The position numbers were made by a program, and so were the translations under genes. From Sneathiella chinensis (lineage in GTDB: Bacteria; Pseudomonadota; Alphaproteobacteria; Sneathiellales; Sneathiellaceae): a DNA stretch of 64,000 nt. The stretch covers positions 682,001 to 746,000 of the forward strand of contig NZ_VNWN01000004.1 in NCBI RefSeq assembly GCF_012720115.1, in the 5' to 3' direction. Below are positions 18,215 through 28,512 of this stretch, piece by piece. Numbering within the stretch: the stretch's first letter is position 1; each line of letters starts with the position of its first letter. Under the pieces are notes generated by a model. The model worked only from the letters and a program-made list of their open reading frames with translations, made no database searches and had not been told where the DNA came from.

Positions 18215-18339
18215 GGGGCCCGGCATATGTATGGGCCGAAGGGCCTACCCGGGACCTGAGGGAGCGGGGAGGAGAGGCGGGGGCGGTTGTTTCCGTCCCC
18301 GCGGTATTTCTGGCGGTGTTCCGCCTCGGGTCAGTTTGT

Positions 18340-18367
18340 AAGGCCGGTGACCTTACCCGGCCTTTTT
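18340..18367 (+). terminator. Terminator after the sigma-factor gene
   Basis: Stem AAGGCCGG / CCGGCCTT (18340-18347, 18357-18364) is followed by TTT, overlapping the end of the convergent helicase gene. Confidence 0.65.
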
Positions 18368-19693
18368 GAATTTTGCACGGTTCGGTGCTGCCTTGCCAAA
18401 TTTCGCCTTTGGGGCTCCATTGGGCCGTTTGGCATTCTTAAATCCTGGCTTACCCGTGTTCTTTCCGAAGGTTTTCTTGCCTTTCGGGGCCCCATTCTTG
18501 GAGAACGGCTTTCTCCCGCCTCCCGGACGATGCTTTTTCGCCGGGCTTTTGGGCATGGGGAAGGGGTGGTCATCGTCAATCCGTACTTTCTGTTCGATGG
18601 CTTTTTCAACATTGCGGAGCAGGTTGCGTTCGCGAGGTTCACAGATGGAGATGGCGATGCCCGTTGCCCCGGCACGACCTGTCCGGCCAACGCGGTGGAC
18701 GTAGTTTTCCGGTTCCATCGGCAGGTCATAGTTGATGACATGGGTGATGCCGGAAACGTCAATGCCCCGTGCGGCCACATCGGTTGCCACAAGGATGGAG
18801 AATTTCCCCTGCTTGAAGGCGCGCAAGGTTCTTTCGCGGCTGCGCTGCGGCTTGTCACCATGAATGGCGCAGGCCTTGGTGCCCTCGATTTCTTCCTCAA
18901 TGGCGGCGGCCAGCGTTTCCGTGGTTGCCTTGGTGCGCACGAAGATGATCACCCGCTCCTTGTCGCCAAGGGCCAGAAGGTGCATCAGCAGATCTTTCTT
19001 GTGCTGCTGGCCAACCATCAGAACAGAATGGTCGATGGTTTCGGCAACAACTGTTTCCCGCGGGGCTTCCACATAAACCGGTTCGTTCAGCAAGTCCTTG
19101 GACAGGGATTTGATGGCCGGGCTCATGGTCGCCGAGAACATCACGGTCTGGTGTTCAGGCGGCAGCTTTTCGGTGATTTCCTTGACGTCGTCAATGAAAC
19201 CCATGTCCAGCATGCGGTCTGCTTCGTCCAGAATGAAGGTCTGGACGTTATCAAGTTGAACGGTTCCCCGTTTCATGTGGTCCATCAGGCGGCCCGGTGT
19301 GGCAATCAGGATATCGACACCGCGGCTCAACTGCTGCAACTGCGGGCCGTAAGGCGCGCCGCCATAAACGGTTGTGTGGAACAGTTTGATCCCACGGGTG
19401 AAGACCTGGATACATTTCCCGATCTGGACGGCCAACTCGCGGGTCGGCGCCAGAATAACGGCTGTGGGCTTGTTCGGCTTTGGCCGTTTCCGGTCGTGGG
19501 ACAGGGTCTGCAGCAGCGGCAGGACAAAGGCTGCCGTCTTGCCACCGCCGGTCTGCGCAATGCCCATCAGGTCCTTGCCTTCCAGAAGGTGCGGGATGGC
19601 GGACCCCTGAATGGGGGTCGGGGACTCAAAGCCCTGTTTCTCCAGAGCGCGTAGAAGCGGCCCAACCAGATTGAGGTCGGCGAATACTGTCAT
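18353..19693 (-). CDS. rhlE: DEAD-box ATP-dependent RNA helicase, RhlE type
   Basis: 446 residues. Q motif (FESPTPIQGSAIP), Walker A AQTGGGKT, PTRELA, the DEAD box (ILDEADRMLDMGF), SAT, and the C-terminal helicase motifs ARGID and HRVGRTGRAG are all present. A lysine/glycine/proline-rich basic tail (about 375-446) is typical of RhlE-like proteins acting on ribosome assembly or mRNA decay. The start ATG and MTVFADLNL fit the family N-terminus. Confidence 0.92.
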   Translation of the reverse strand: MTVFADLNLVGPLLRALEKQGFESPTPIQGSAIPHLLEGKDLMGIAQTGGGKTAAFVLPLLQTLSHDRKRPKPNKPTAVILAPTRELAVQIGKCIQVFTRGIKLFHTTVYGGAPYGPQLQQLSRGVDILIATPGRLMDHMKRGTVQLDNVQTFILDEADRMLDMGFIDDVKEITEKLPPEHQTVMFSATMSPAIKSLSKDLLNEPVYVEAPRETVVAETIDHSVLMVGQQHKKDLLMHLLALGDKERVIIFVRTKATTETLAAAIEEEIEGTKACAIHGDKPQRSRERTLRAFKQGKFSILVATDVAARGIDVSGITHVINYDLPMEPENYVHRVGRTGRAGATGIAISICEPRERNLLRNVEKAIEQKVRIDDDHPFPMPKSPAKKHRPGGGRKPFSKNGAPKGKKTFGKNTGKPGFKNAKRPNGAPKAKFGKAAPNRAKFKKAG

Positions 19694-20081
19694 TTTCTTT
19701 ACTGTCCTTCAAACAGACAAAATGGCCCTGCCGGTACTTTGGCAGAGGGTTAATACAGGTGGGAACCGTCTTTCCCAGCCTGGCTCGGATTGTCTGGAGG
19801 GACGATAAGGCCGGCAGCGGTTTGAAACCGCGGAAATACTGTTCACTGTCATGATCGCGGCAAGGCCCGGTTTTTCGCGCCTGCACAACACGCCGCAAGA
19901 GCGTGATGGAGCCGTATGATGGATTTGGGAGCGGATGTCAAGGAACATTGCTGTATGGGCTATGTTATTTTAAAGAAATTAACATTAGAATATTGCCATG
20001 ACCAAGGCGCATGTCTGTTTCCCGCTGTTTTCACTGGTAATTGCGCTAAAGATTGTATACTAAACCCTCCACAAATGTTGC
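19694..20081. other. Intergenic region between rhlE and the SulP gene
   Basis: About 390 bases. The left part should hold the rhlE promoter and contains a CTGCC/GGCAG hairpin near 19725-19745. The right part is AT-rich and contains TATACT at 20056-20061, a possible -10 for the SulP transcript. No credible gene. Confidence 0.35.
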
Positions 20082-20110
20082 TGCGCACAATCTTTGTTGT
20101 GCGTTTTTTT
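20048..20110 (+). promoter_or_regulatory. Attenuator-like leader of the SulP transporter gene
   Basis: A textbook terminator, stem CGCACAA / TTGTGCG (20084-20090, 20097-20103) plus seven T (20104-20110), ends 27 bases before the SulP start with no upstream gene on this strand. AAAGATTGT (20048-20056) is perfectly complementary to ACAATCTTT (20087-20095), which covers the terminator's 5' arm and loop. It could therefore form an antiterminator. If transcription instead starts just after TATACT (20056), only the terminator part would be transcribed. Confidence 0.5.
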
Positions 20111-20137
20111 ATGTCCAGAATACAGAGGGAACGAGAC

Positions 20138-21703
20138 GTGCAAGCCAACACCTCAGTGCCGGGAAAATCCTCAGAAACAAGTGTCTTCGGACAAATCAGA
20201 ATTGAGCTTCTATCAGGCCTGACAGTGGCTTTGGCACTGGTGCCGGAAGCGGTGGCCTTTGCCTTCGTTGCCGGGGTGCATCCGCTGGTCGGGTTGTATG
20301 CCGCCTTTCTGGTTGGCCTGATTACCGCCCTGATTGGCGGGCGTCCGGGCATGATTTCAGGCGCAACCGGGGCGTTGGCCGTGGTGATGGTCAGCCTTGT
20401 TGCCAGTCATGGTGTGGAATATCTGTTCGCGGCGGTGGTCCTGATGGGGATTTTCCAGATCCTTGCCGGGGTGTTCAAGCTGGGCAAGTTTATCCGCATG
20501 GTGCCGCATCCGGTCATGCTGGGCTTCGTGAACGGGCTTGCGATCGTGATTTTCCTCGCCCAGTTGGGGCAGTTCAAGATTGCCGGTGCGGACGGTCAAC
20601 TGGAATGGATCACCGGCCAGAGCCTGTACATGATGCTGGGGCTGGTGGGCCTGACCATGGGGATCATCTTTTTCATGCCAAAGCTGACCAAGGTGGTGCC
20701 GGCGCCGCTGGTGGGGATCGGTGTTGTGTCCTTCCTTGTGATCGGTTTGCAGCTTGATGTGCGGACGGTGGGCGACCTTGCCTCCATCTCAGGCGGCTTG
20801 CCCACTTTCCATATTCCCATGGTGCCCCTGACGCTGGAAACCCTGTGGGTTATTCTGCCTTATTCCCTGATCCTTGCGGCCATTGGCCTGATTGAAAGTC
20901 TTCTAACGTTGAACCTTGTCTGTGAAATCACCGACACAAAGGGCGGCGCCAGCAAGGAATGCGTGGCGCAGGGCGTGGCCAATACGGTCACCGGGTTCTT
21001 TGGGGGCATGGGGGGCTGCGCCATGATCGGCCAGAGCATGATCAATGTCAGTTCTGGCGGACGTCAGCGGCTGTCCGGTATTTCTGCGGCCCTGTTCCTG
21101 CTGTGCTTCATCCTGTTTGCGTCCCCGTTGATCGAACAGATCCCGCTGGCCGCCCTTGTCGGGGTCATGTTCATGGTGGTGATCGGGACCTTTGCCTGGT
21201 CCAGTTTTCGAATCATCAACAAGATCCCGCGCTCTGACGCCTTTGTGCTGGTGCTTGTTTCCGGGGTAACCGTGGTCAGCGACCTTGCGGTTGCGGTGAT
21301 TGTCGGGGTGATTGTGGCGGCGCTGGTCTATGCGTGGGAAACTGCCAAGAAAATGCATGTGACAACCCATGTGACGCCAGATGGTACCAAGGTTTATCAA
21401 CTGGAAGGTCCGCTGTTCTTCGGGTCGGTCACCAGTTTCCAGAACCTGTTCGACCCGCGCAACGACCCGGATGATGTGGTCATTGATTTCCAGAACTCCC
21501 GCGTGGTGGACCATTCCGGGTTGCAAGCTATTGACAGTCTTGCAATTAAATATAACAACGCCGGAAAGCAGCTTCACCTTCGGCACCTGAGCGCCGATTG
21601 TCGCAAACTTCTGCACAACGCCCGTAACATGGTCGAGATTTCCGTTCTGGAAGACCCGAAATACGGTGTTGCCGCAGACTATGACACGAAGTTCGCCGAA
21701 TAA
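20138..21703 (+). CDS. SulP family anion transporter with STAS domain
   Basis: Inner-membrane sulfate/bicarbonate-type transporter of about 521 residues. The SLC26/SulP core has the signature region [20 protein letters not shown] and about 12 hydrophobic helices. The STAS domain is at about 420-515 ([25 protein letters not shown]). GTG 20138 after AGAGGGA is preferred; ATG 20111 abuts the terminator T-tract and lacks a ribosome site. Substrate (sulfate, bicarbonate or dicarboxylate) is undetermined. Confidence 0.88.
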   Translation: MQANTSVPGKSSETSVFGQIRIELLSGLTVALALVPEAVAFAFVAGVHPLVGLYAAFLVGLITALIGGRPGMISGATGALAVVMVSLVASHGVEYLFAAVVLMGIFQILAGVFKLGKFIRMVPHPVMLGFVNGLAIVIFLAQLGQFKIAGADGQLEWITGQSLYMMLGLVGLTMGIIFFMPKLTKVVPAPLVGIGVVSFLVIGLQLDVRTVGDLASISGGLPTFHIPMVPLTLETLWVILPYSLILAAIGLIESLLTLNLVCEITDTKGGASKECVAQGVANTVTGFFGGMGGCAMIGQSMINVSSGGRQRLSGISAALFLLCFILFASPLIEQIPLAALVGVMFMVVIGTFAWSSFRIINKIPRSDAFVLVLVSGVTVVSDLAVAVIVGVIVAALVYAWETAKKMHVTTHVTPDGTKVYQLEGPLFFGSVTSFQNLFDPRNDPDDVVIDFQNSRVVDHSGLQAIDSLAIKYNNAGKQLHLRHLSADCRKLLHNARNMVEISVLEDPKYGVAADYDTKFAE

Positions 21704-21788
21704 AATATAGACACTACTCTGTTTGGTTGAGCATAGTAGTGATCGGATAATATTCGCTCATTTGATCCAGTTTAGGGGGATATTGAAT

Positions 21789-22619
21789 ATGGAGAATACC
21801 AAATATATTGAGGAGATTATCGCCCAGCTTGTCACGATTGTGACAACATACGGGTTGGATGTGATCGGGGCGATTGTCATCCTTCTGATTGGTAATTTTG
21901 TGTCCAAGAAGGTTCCGCTTCTGGTGACCAAGGTTCTGGACAAGAAGGAAGTCGATCGGACAGTTACACAGTTTCTGGGGAACCTGATCCGTGCCACCAT
22001 CCTGATCGTGACGGTCCTGATGGTTCTGGCCCAGTTCGGCGTTCAGACTGCCAGCCTGATCGCGGTTCTTGGTGCCGCCGGTCTGGCCATCGGCCTCGCA
22101 CTGCAGGGGACATTGTCCAATGTGGCGGGCGGTGTCATGCTGCTGTTCTTCCGTCCCATTCGCGTCGGTCAGTATGTCGAGGCAGCGGGTCATGGCGGTA
22201 CGGTTGTTGCCGTAAACCTGTTCACAACTGAACTGTCCACGCCGGACAATGTCCAGATCATTCTGCCGAACAGCGCCGTCTGGGGCAGTGCGATCAAGAA
22301 TTTCAGCTACCACGCCACCCGTCGTGTAGACCTGCTGATGGGCATTGCCTACGAGGATGACATGGACAAGGCCATTGCCATCATGAAGAACGTGATCGCT
22401 GCGGATGATCGTGCCGCACAGGACCCGGCCCCGATGATCGCGGTTTCCGAACTTGCGGATTCTTCCGTCAACTTCACCGTTCGCGTCTGGTGTAAGGGCT
22501 CTGACTACTGGCCGCTGAAATTCCACCTGACGAAAAGCTTCAAGGAAGCCTTCGACAAGGAAGGTATTTCCATCCCGTTCCCGCAGCGTGTTGTGCATGT
22601 TGTGAAAGAGCAGGATTAA
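21789..22619 (+). CDS. Small-conductance mechanosensitive channel (MscS)
   Basis: 276 residues, the length of E. coli MscS. Three N-terminal TM helices include the pore helix [18 protein letters not shown]. The Sm-like beta domain ([21 protein letters not shown]) and the C-terminal alpha/beta domain end in GISIPFPQ. It protects cells from hypo-osmotic shock. ATG 21789 has AGGGGG upstream. A strong terminator follows. Confidence 0.93.
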   Translation: MENTKYIEEIIAQLVTIVTTYGLDVIGAIVILLIGNFVSKKVPLLVTKVLDKKEVDRTVTQFLGNLIRATILIVTVLMVLAQFGVQTASLIAVLGAAGLAIGLALQGTLSNVAGGVMLLFFRPIRVGQYVEAAGHGGTVVAVNLFTTELSTPDNVQIILPNSAVWGSAIKNFSYHATRRVDLLMGIAYEDDMDKAIAIMKNVIAADDRAAQDPAPMIAVSELADSSVNFTVRVWCKGSDYWPLKFHLTKSFKEAFDKEGISIPFPQRVVHVVKEQD

Positions 22620-22641
22620 TTGATCCTTCTTCGCGAAACGG

Positions 22642-22671
22642 AAAAACCCGCCTGTTCAGGCGGGTTTTTTT
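22642..22671. terminator. Bidirectional terminator after mscS
   Basis: Stem AACCCGCCT / AGGCGGGTT (22645-22653, 22658-22666) is flanked by A- and T-runs. It lies between mscS (+) and the channel gene (-). Confidence 0.85.
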
Positions 22672-22716
22672 GTGCCTGTCCGCAATGACAGGCGGGGTGG
22701 GGATGGGGTGATAGGC

Positions 22717-23196
22717 TCAGCTTTCCCCGGAATGGGACGGGGTATGGATGGCGTCATGTTTGCGCCAGAACAGGCCCCGGACATTGACAAGGAAGGCGGT
22801 GCTCCACCCAAACAGGATGATCCCGCTGACGGCCTGCAATGCGGATGTCAGTTGCCAGTCCGGTGACAGGGTGATGTCCCCGAAGCCGAGGGTGGTGAAG
22901 GTCACCGTCGAAAAATAAATGGCGTCATGCATGGTCGTTGTCTCTCCGACCATGTGGTAGAAGGACGCCCAGATCCAGGCCTCAATCGTGTGGGTCATGA
23001 ACAGGCCCAGAACCACCACAATCATGATCAGCACATGCCCGAAGGCCGGGGCGCGTACTTCCCACACCGCCCCAAACCGCTTCACCCGCCGCAACAGGAA
23101 TTCCAGACAGAAGGCGTGATTGATCACACAAATGATGATCAGGATGGATCCAAGAAACAGTTGCAGAAGCATGGTGTTCGTCCAGGCATGTGACAT
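22717..23196 (-). CDS. Small K+-channel-like membrane protein (Ion_trans_2 pore)
   Basis: 159 residues with a TM helix at about 8-30, one at 52-70, a pore loop and a last TM at about 117-138. The selectivity-filter-like sequence is TTLGFGD (101-107), where K+ channels usually have TVGYGD. No RCK/TrkA-N cytoplasmic domain is present. It sits convergent to mscS, so both may be osmotic or membrane-potential functions. Ion selectivity is not certain. Confidence 0.8.
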   Translation of the reverse strand: MSHAWTNTMLLQLFLGSILIIICVINHAFCLEFLLRRVKRFGAVWEVRAPAFGHVLIMIVVVLGLFMTHTIEAWIWASFYHMVGETTTMHDAIYFSTVTFTTLGFGDITLSPDWQLTSALQAVSGIILFGWSTAFLVNVRGLFWRKHDAIHTPSHSGES

Positions 23197-23275
23197 GTGG
23201 AAAGTTCCGCAACTCTATCAGGAAAGCAGGGCAAAAGGAAAGCGAGGCCTGCCATCATCCGGCCTCGTCCCCCTG

Positions 23276-24877
23276 TCAGGCGATAGCCGGGGTCTTGGCG
23301 TCGGCCTTGATCATGTCCGCCGCCTTTTCACCGATCATGATGGTGGGGGCATTGGTGTTGCCGCCCACGAGGGTCGGCATGATCGAGGCATCGACGATGC
23401 GCAGGCCCTCCAACCCATGCACTTTCAACTGGGGATCGACAACAGCCATGTCGTCCGTCCCCATCTTGCAGGTGCCAACCGGATGATAGACCGTATCGGC
23501 CCGGTTGCGGATTTCCGCTATCATTGCCGCGTCGGAATTAAGGTCCACCGGATAGAGGCGCTTGCCGCGCACCCCTTCGAAGGCCAGGGCGTGCAGGATG
23601 CGTTCCATTTCCTTGACCCCGGTCAGCAGGGTCTGGACATCGTCATCATTGTCAAGGAACCGGGGATCGATGCGCGGTGCATCCTCGGCCCGTGCGGAAT
23701 TCAGGGTCACGGTGCCCCGACTTTTCGGGCGCAGGACACAGCAATGGCAACTGAACCCATAGCCCAGATTGGTCTTGCGGGCATGGTCGTCCAGCATGCC
23801 GATGACAAAGTGAAGCTGGTAGTCGGGGACTTCCATATCGTTCGATGTCTTGAGGAAGGCCCCGATTTCGGCGAAGGTCGTGGTGACCATCCCGGTCCGC
23901 TGCTTGCGCCACTCGAAAATGGCCTTGATCAGGTCAACACCGCCGGACAGGGAAATGCCCATGCTGTCCCGGGAACTGGAACGATAGGCGGAAACATAAT
24001 CAATATGATCCTGAAGGTTTTCGCCCACCCCCGGCAGTTCATGCACCATATCGATGCCGAACGGGGTGATGTTTTCGGGGGCACCAACCCCGGACAGCAG
24101 CAGCAATTGCGGGGTAGCAAAAGCACCGCCTGACAGAATGATTTCCTGCCGGGCCTTGAGTGTTTTTGTCTGGCCGTCCTGAACATATTGCACACCGACC
24201 GCTTTCTTGCCTTCGAACAGGATGCGGGAGGCGGTGGCGTGGGTAAGGATGTCCAGATTGGGGCGGTCAAGGTTGGGGGTCAGGTACCCCTTGGCGGCGC
24301 TGCATCGCTCTCCGTTTTTCTGGGTTGTCTGGAAATAGCCCACGCCTTCCTGTTCGGCCCCGTTGAAATCCTTGTTCATGGGCAATTGCAATTCGCGCGC
24401 GGCCTTCATGAACACATCCCCAATCTTCATGGGGGAACGCAGGTCCGCCACGTTGAGCGGGCCGCCGGTTCCGTGGAAATCATCGGCACCGCGTTCGTTG
24501 TTTTCCGCCTTCTTGAAATAGGGCAGCACATCCGCATAGGACCAGCCGGTATTGCCAAGACTGGCCCAGTGGTCATAATCCCAGCGGTGCCCCCGCACAT
24601 ACAGCATGGCGTTGATGGAACTGGACCCGCCCAGCGTTTTCCCCCGTGGCTGATAGCCCTTGCGGTTGTTAAGGCCGGGCTGGGGGACGGTTTCAAAGGC
24701 CCAGTTGTTAATCTTGCGGGGCAGCATGGCGGCTGTTCCCATGGGGGCGTGGATCAGGATGCTTTTGTCCGGGCCGCCGGCTTCCAGCAGGCAGACCTTG
24801 ATGTTGGGGTCCTCGCTCAGGCGGCTGGCAACGACCGAGCCCCCGGACCCACCACCCACGACAATATAATCATACAT
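23276..24877 (-). CDS. GMC family FAD oxidoreductase (choline/alcohol dehydrogenase-like)
   Basis: 533 residues. The FAD-binding GGGSGG is at 8-13, GMC signature 1 is in GKTLGGSSSINAMLYVRG, and the C-terminal active site has His465 (YHPVGTCKMG) and Asn509 (GGNTNAPT). It oxidises alcohols to aldehydes. Similarity is to AlkJ/BetA-like proteins, but no betB or betI is adjacent. It lies 56 bases downstream of, and on the same strand as, an AraC regulator that probably controls it. Confidence 0.9.
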   Translation of the reverse strand: MYDYIVVGGGSGGSVVASRLSEDPNIKVCLLEAGGPDKSILIHAPMGTAAMLPRKINNWAFETVPQPGLNNRKGYQPRGKTLGGSSSINAMLYVRGHRWDYDHWASLGNTGWSYADVLPYFKKAENNERGADDFHGTGGPLNVADLRSPMKIGDVFMKAARELQLPMNKDFNGAEQEGVGYFQTTQKNGERCSAAKGYLTPNLDRPNLDILTHATASRILFEGKKAVGVQYVQDGQTKTLKARQEIILSGGAFATPQLLLLSGVGAPENITPFGIDMVHELPGVGENLQDHIDYVSAYRSSSRDSMGISLSGGVDLIKAIFEWRKQRTGMVTTTFAEIGAFLKTSNDMEVPDYQLHFVIGMLDDHARKTNLGYGFSCHCCVLRPKSRGTVTLNSARAEDAPRIDPRFLDNDDDVQTLLTGVKEMERILHALAFEGVRGKRLYPVDLNSDAAMIAEIRNRADTVYHPVGTCKMGTDDMAVVDPQLKVHGLEGLRIVDASIMPTLVGGNTNAPTIMIGEKAADMIKADAKTPAIA

Positions 24878-24933
24878 CTCTGACCCTCCCGCTGTCGGTT
24901 GTATTTTCGTTTTAAAGTAGTTTATTTTACATT

Positions 24934-25719
24934 TTAATTCTCGTTTATAAAGTATTTTGATGGGGTGACGCCCATCATTTGCTTGAACATGGAAATGAAG
25001 GCGCTGATGCTGTCATATCCCATTTCAAGGGCAACGCTGGTGACCGACTGACCGGAGGCCAGCAATTCAACGGCCACCATCAACCTGTGCTGTTGTCGCC
25101 ATTTACCGAAGGTCAGGCCGGTTTCGCGCTTGAACAGGCGGGCCAGATTGCGCTCGCTCAGACCGATATCCTGCGCCAGAGCGGCAAGGGTCCGGGGGTC
25201 GGCCGGGTTGTTCATGAAGATATTGGTGATCTTCCGCAATCGCTGATCCGAGGGCATGGGCAACAGAAGCGGGGCTGAGCGGGCGATACAGACCTGATCG
25301 AACATCACCTCCATCAGGCGGCTTTCCGGTGTGTCGGGGGTATAGTCCCGGGGGATGTTTTCAGCGGAGGCAATGAGTTCCTTGAGCAGCGGGTTCACCT
25401 GCAGCACACGGCAGGTGGACGGCATGCGGGCGCATTTTTCCGCGGCCACATGGATAACCAGAAACTTCACGTCCCGGTTGCTGTAGATGCCGTGATCCGT
25501 ATTGGCCGGTATCCAGAGAACCCGTTCCGGGGGCACCAGCCATCTGCCTTCATCTGTTGAGGCGAGAACGACCCCCCGGACCGTATAGACAAGCTGTCCC
25601 CATTCATGGCGGTGGGGAATGATTTCCCGTTCCTCGACCAGATCATAGACCTTGAGGGCGATCGGTCGGTGCAGAAAATCGGACAGGTCGTATTTTATCG
25701 GTAGTTGATTTTCGTTCAT
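24934..25719 (-). CDS. AraC family transcriptional regulator with N-terminal cupin
   Basis: 261 residues. The cupin sensor domain (about 25-110, with IPHRHEWGQLVYTVRG and PANTDHGIYS) is followed by the AraC double HTH (about 160-258, LAALAQDIGLSERNLARLFKRETG and VALEMGYDSISAFISMFK). It lies between the GMC gene and the divergent amino-acid oxidoreductase/glycerate kinase genes, so it may control either side. Confidence 0.92.
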   Translation of the reverse strand: MNENQLPIKYDLSDFLHRPIALKVYDLVEEREIIPHRHEWGQLVYTVRGVVLASTDEGRWLVPPERVLWIPANTDHGIYSNRDVKFLVIHVAAEKCARMPSTCRVLQVNPLLKELIASAENIPRDYTPDTPESRLMEVMFDQVCIARSAPLLLPMPSDQRLRKITNIFMNNPADPRTLAALAQDIGLSERNLARLFKRETGLTFGKWRQQHRLMVAVELLASGQSVTSVALEMGYDSISAFISMFKQMMGVTPSKYFINEN

Positions 25720-25845
25720 ATTTCATTTTCCCAATATAATACGCTACAGTCGTGTGAGGCGAACACCAAGAGAAAAATTACCCGTGGCTCCGGTACGGGT
25801 GAGGGGCAACGCCGGAGGGAAAAGGGTACAGGGGGACGAGCCCGG

Positions 25846-27111
25846 ATGCAAAAGGGATTGAACAGTAGGACAGGTCGTGACGTCGTGGTTGTGGGCGCCG
25901 GGATTATCGGGGTCTGCACGGCCTATGCCTTGCAGCGGCAGGGAATGTCGGTTCGCCTTGTCGACCGAAAGGGGCCTTGCGCGGGCGCGTCCTTTGGCAA
26001 TTCCGGGGCGGTGGTGGATGGCAGCAGTGTTCCCAATGCCATGCCCGGCCTTTGGAAGACGGTGCCGAAGATGCTTCTGGACCCTACCGGGCCGCTGGTG
26101 CTGCGCTGGAAGTATCTGCCCGAGATCGCCCCGTGGCTGTTCCGCTTCCTGATGGAGGGGCGAAAAGACAAGGTTCGGCACAATGCCACCAGCCTGAAAG
26201 CCCTGACCGATACCGCCGCTGCGGATTGGGAAGAGCTGGCGCAGGATGCCGGGGTGCAGGACCTGATCCGTCCCGTGGGCTGGCTCAAGGTTTATGAAAC
26301 CGAGGCAGGCTTTCGGGACACAGTGGCGGCCCGGATGCTGATGCGAGAGGTCGGAACGGATTTTGACGTGCTGACAGCTCCCGAAATTCACGATCTGGAG
26401 CCTAACCTTGCCCCGCTTTTCAGCCGGGGAATTTTCCAGAAGCAGGCCCGTTTTGTGATCAACCCGGAGGACATGGTCCTGCGGCTGGCAGAGGCGTTCC
26501 GCCAAGAGGGCGGCGAGATCATTCTTTCCGATATCAGGTCCCTGACAGCCAAGCCGGGCAAGGTCACCCTGAACGGGTCCGCTGGAACCCTGACGGCAGA
26601 GGCCGCCGTTCTGGCAGCGGGGGCATGGTCCGAACGACTGGCCCGCCAATTGGGGGACCGGATCCCCCTTGAGACCGAGCGCGGATATCATCTGATGTTC
26701 CCGGAGCAGGCGGCGGGGCTGTTGACCCGCCCGGTCGTTTACGGCGAGAAATCTTTTGTGCTGTCCCCCATGAAGATGGGGATCCGGCTGGGAAGTCAGG
26801 TGGAATTTGCCGGTCTGGAAGGGGAGGCTGATTTCCGGCGTGTCCGCAAGCTGGTTCCGTTGGCCCGAAAAATGCTGCCGGCCCTCGCAGGGGATGAGCA
26901 ATCCGTCTGGCTGGGTTATCGACCGTCGCTGCCGGATTCGCTGCCGGTGATCAGTCCGTCAACACGGCACGGGAATGTTGTTTATGCGTTCGGGCACCAG
27001 CATCTGGGCCTGACATTGGGGCCGACAAGCGCCCGTCTGGTCTGCGATCTGCTAATGGGGGCAGAGCCGCCCATTCCCTTATGGCCGTACCGGGCAAACC
27101 GTTTTACCTGA
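25846..27111 (+). CDS. FAD-dependent D-amino-acid/hydroxyproline dehydrogenase (DadA-like)
   Basis: 421 residues of the DAO superfamily. The N-terminal FAD motif is GAGIIG (17-22), followed by GASFGNSGAV, typical of DadA and D-hydroxyproline dehydrogenases. The C-terminal FAD contact GHQHLGLTLGPTSA matches the family. ATG 25846 with GGGGGACG upstream is chosen; the frame is open further left. The next gene, glycerate kinase, is 86 bases away on the same strand, which hints at use of an amino acid whose carbon enters through glycerate. That link is speculative. Confidence 0.85.
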   Translation: MQKGLNSRTGRDVVVVGAGIIGVCTAYALQRQGMSVRLVDRKGPCAGASFGNSGAVVDGSSVPNAMPGLWKTVPKMLLDPTGPLVLRWKYLPEIAPWLFRFLMEGRKDKVRHNATSLKALTDTAAADWEELAQDAGVQDLIRPVGWLKVYETEAGFRDTVAARMLMREVGTDFDVLTAPEIHDLEPNLAPLFSRGIFQKQARFVINPEDMVLRLAEAFRQEGGEIILSDIRSLTAKPGKVTLNGSAGTLTAEAAVLAAGAWSERLARQLGDRIPLETERGYHLMFPEQAAGLLTRPVVYGEKSFVLSPMKMGIRLGSQVEFAGLEGEADFRRVRKLVPLARKMLPALAGDEQSVWLGYRPSLPDSLPVISPSTRHGNVVYAFGHQHLGLTLGPTSARLVCDLLMGAEPPIPLWPYRANRFT

Positions 27112-27197
27112 TCAGGTTTGTGGTGGGATGCTGACGGAGGCCTTGATGTGAGGGCGGGGCCTTTTCTATACTTGCCAAAAAGCACTCCGGAGGCAGC

Positions 27198-28472
27198 ATG
27201 TCCCTTGATCCCGAAAAATTTCTGCGCGGCCTTTTTGACGAGGCTGTCAGGGCCGCAGCACCCGCCCGGTGTCTGGCCGCCCATTTGCCGCCAGCTCCAA
27301 AGGGGCGGACCATCGTGATCGGGGCGGGCAAGGCGGCAGCTTCCATGGCCAAGGTGGTCGAGGATCATTGGCGTGGACCTCTGGAGGGGCTGGTGATCAC
27401 CCGATACGGCCACGGGGAGCCGCTGGAGCATATCCGTCTGGTGGAGGCCGGGCATCCCGTCCCGGACGCGGAAGGGGCGCGGGCGGCAGAAGCCATTCTG
27501 GACCTTGTGTCCGATCTGGATGCGGATGATCTTGTGCTGTGTCTTTTCTCCGGTGGGGGATCGTCCCTGCTGGCCATGCCGGGGCCGGGGATCACGTTGC
27601 AGGACAAGCAGAAAATCAACAAGGCGTTGCTGATGTCGGGTGCCAGTATCGGCGAAATGAATACGGTGCGGAAGAAACTGTCTGCGTTGAAAGGCGGCCG
27701 TCTGGCGGTCGCGGCGTGGCCTGCCCGTGTCGTGACCCTGATGATTTCCGATGTGCCGGGCGATGATCCGTCGGTCATTGCGTCGGGACCAACGGTGCCG
27801 GACCTGACCTCGGTTGCGGAGGCGCGGGACATTCTGGCCCGCTATGGCATTGATGTGCCGCTGTCGGTTGCCGCCTTTCTGGAGAGCGAGGCCGCCATCC
27901 CGCCCAAGGCCGATCATCCGGCCTTTGCCGCGGCAGAGACCCATGTCATTGCCACCCCGCAGGCCTCCTTGCAGGCCGCCGCTGATCTTGCCCGGTCTCA
28001 AGGGATTGAGCCGGTTATTCTGGGCGACCGCATTGAAGGCGAGGCACGCGAGGTTGCCCGTGTCATGGCAGGCATTGCCCGGCAGGTTCGGGAGCATGGA
28101 CAACCGGCCCAAAGACCCGCCGTCCTGATTTCAGGCGGGGAAACAACCGTGACCGTGAAAGCGTCCGGGGCTTCCACGGGCCGGGGCGGGCGGAATGCTG
28201 AATTCCTGCTGGCCTTTGCGCTGGCCATGGCGGGAGAGGATGCGATATACGCGCTTGCCGCCGATACGGACGGTATTGATGGCACAGAAGACAATGCCGG
28301 CGCCGTCTATAGTCCGGCAACACTGGCCCGGGCGAAGGGCCTGTCCCTTGAGGCCGCAGAGTATCTGGCCCGTCATGATGCTTATGGGTTTTTCCAGCGG
28401 TTGGGCGGGCTTGTGATGACCGGTCCCACCCGCACCAATGTCAATGATTTCCGGGCCATTCTGGTTCTGTAG
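27198..28472 (+). CDS. Glycerate 2-kinase, MOFRL family
   Basis: 424 residues phosphorylating D-glycerate with ATP. The N-terminal GckA/TtuD domain is recognised by GAGKAAASMAKV, FSGGGSSLLAMP, MNTVRKKLSALKGGRLA and SDVPGDDPSVIASGPTV. The C-terminal MOFRL domain includes GGRNAEFLLAFALAM and the ADTDGIDGTEDNAG motif. ATG 27198 follows GGAGGCAGC. Confidence 0.93.
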   Translation: MSLDPEKFLRGLFDEAVRAAAPARCLAAHLPPAPKGRTIVIGAGKAAASMAKVVEDHWRGPLEGLVITRYGHGEPLEHIRLVEAGHPVPDAEGARAAEAILDLVSDLDADDLVLCLFSGGGSSLLAMPGPGITLQDKQKINKALLMSGASIGEMNTVRKKLSALKGGRLAVAAWPARVVTLMISDVPGDDPSVIASGPTVPDLTSVAEARDILARYGIDVPLSVAAFLESEAAIPPKADHPAFAAAETHVIATPQASLQAAADLARSQGIEPVILGDRIEGEAREVARVMAGIARQVREHGQPAQRPAVLISGGETTVTVKASGASTGRGGRNAEFLLAFALAMAGEDAIYALAADTDGIDGTEDNAGAVYSPATLARAKGLSLEAAEYLARHDAYGFFQRLGGLVMTGPTRTNVNDFRAILVL

Positions 28473-28512
28473 ACGGGGTGTGTGGTTCTGAAGGAGTGGT
28501 TTGCGCTCATAA

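Noticed and set aside
19916-20137. N-terminal extension of the SulP transporter
   Set aside because: The open frame runs through a strong intrinsic terminator and has no ribosome site or family similarity. The start is placed at GTG 20138.
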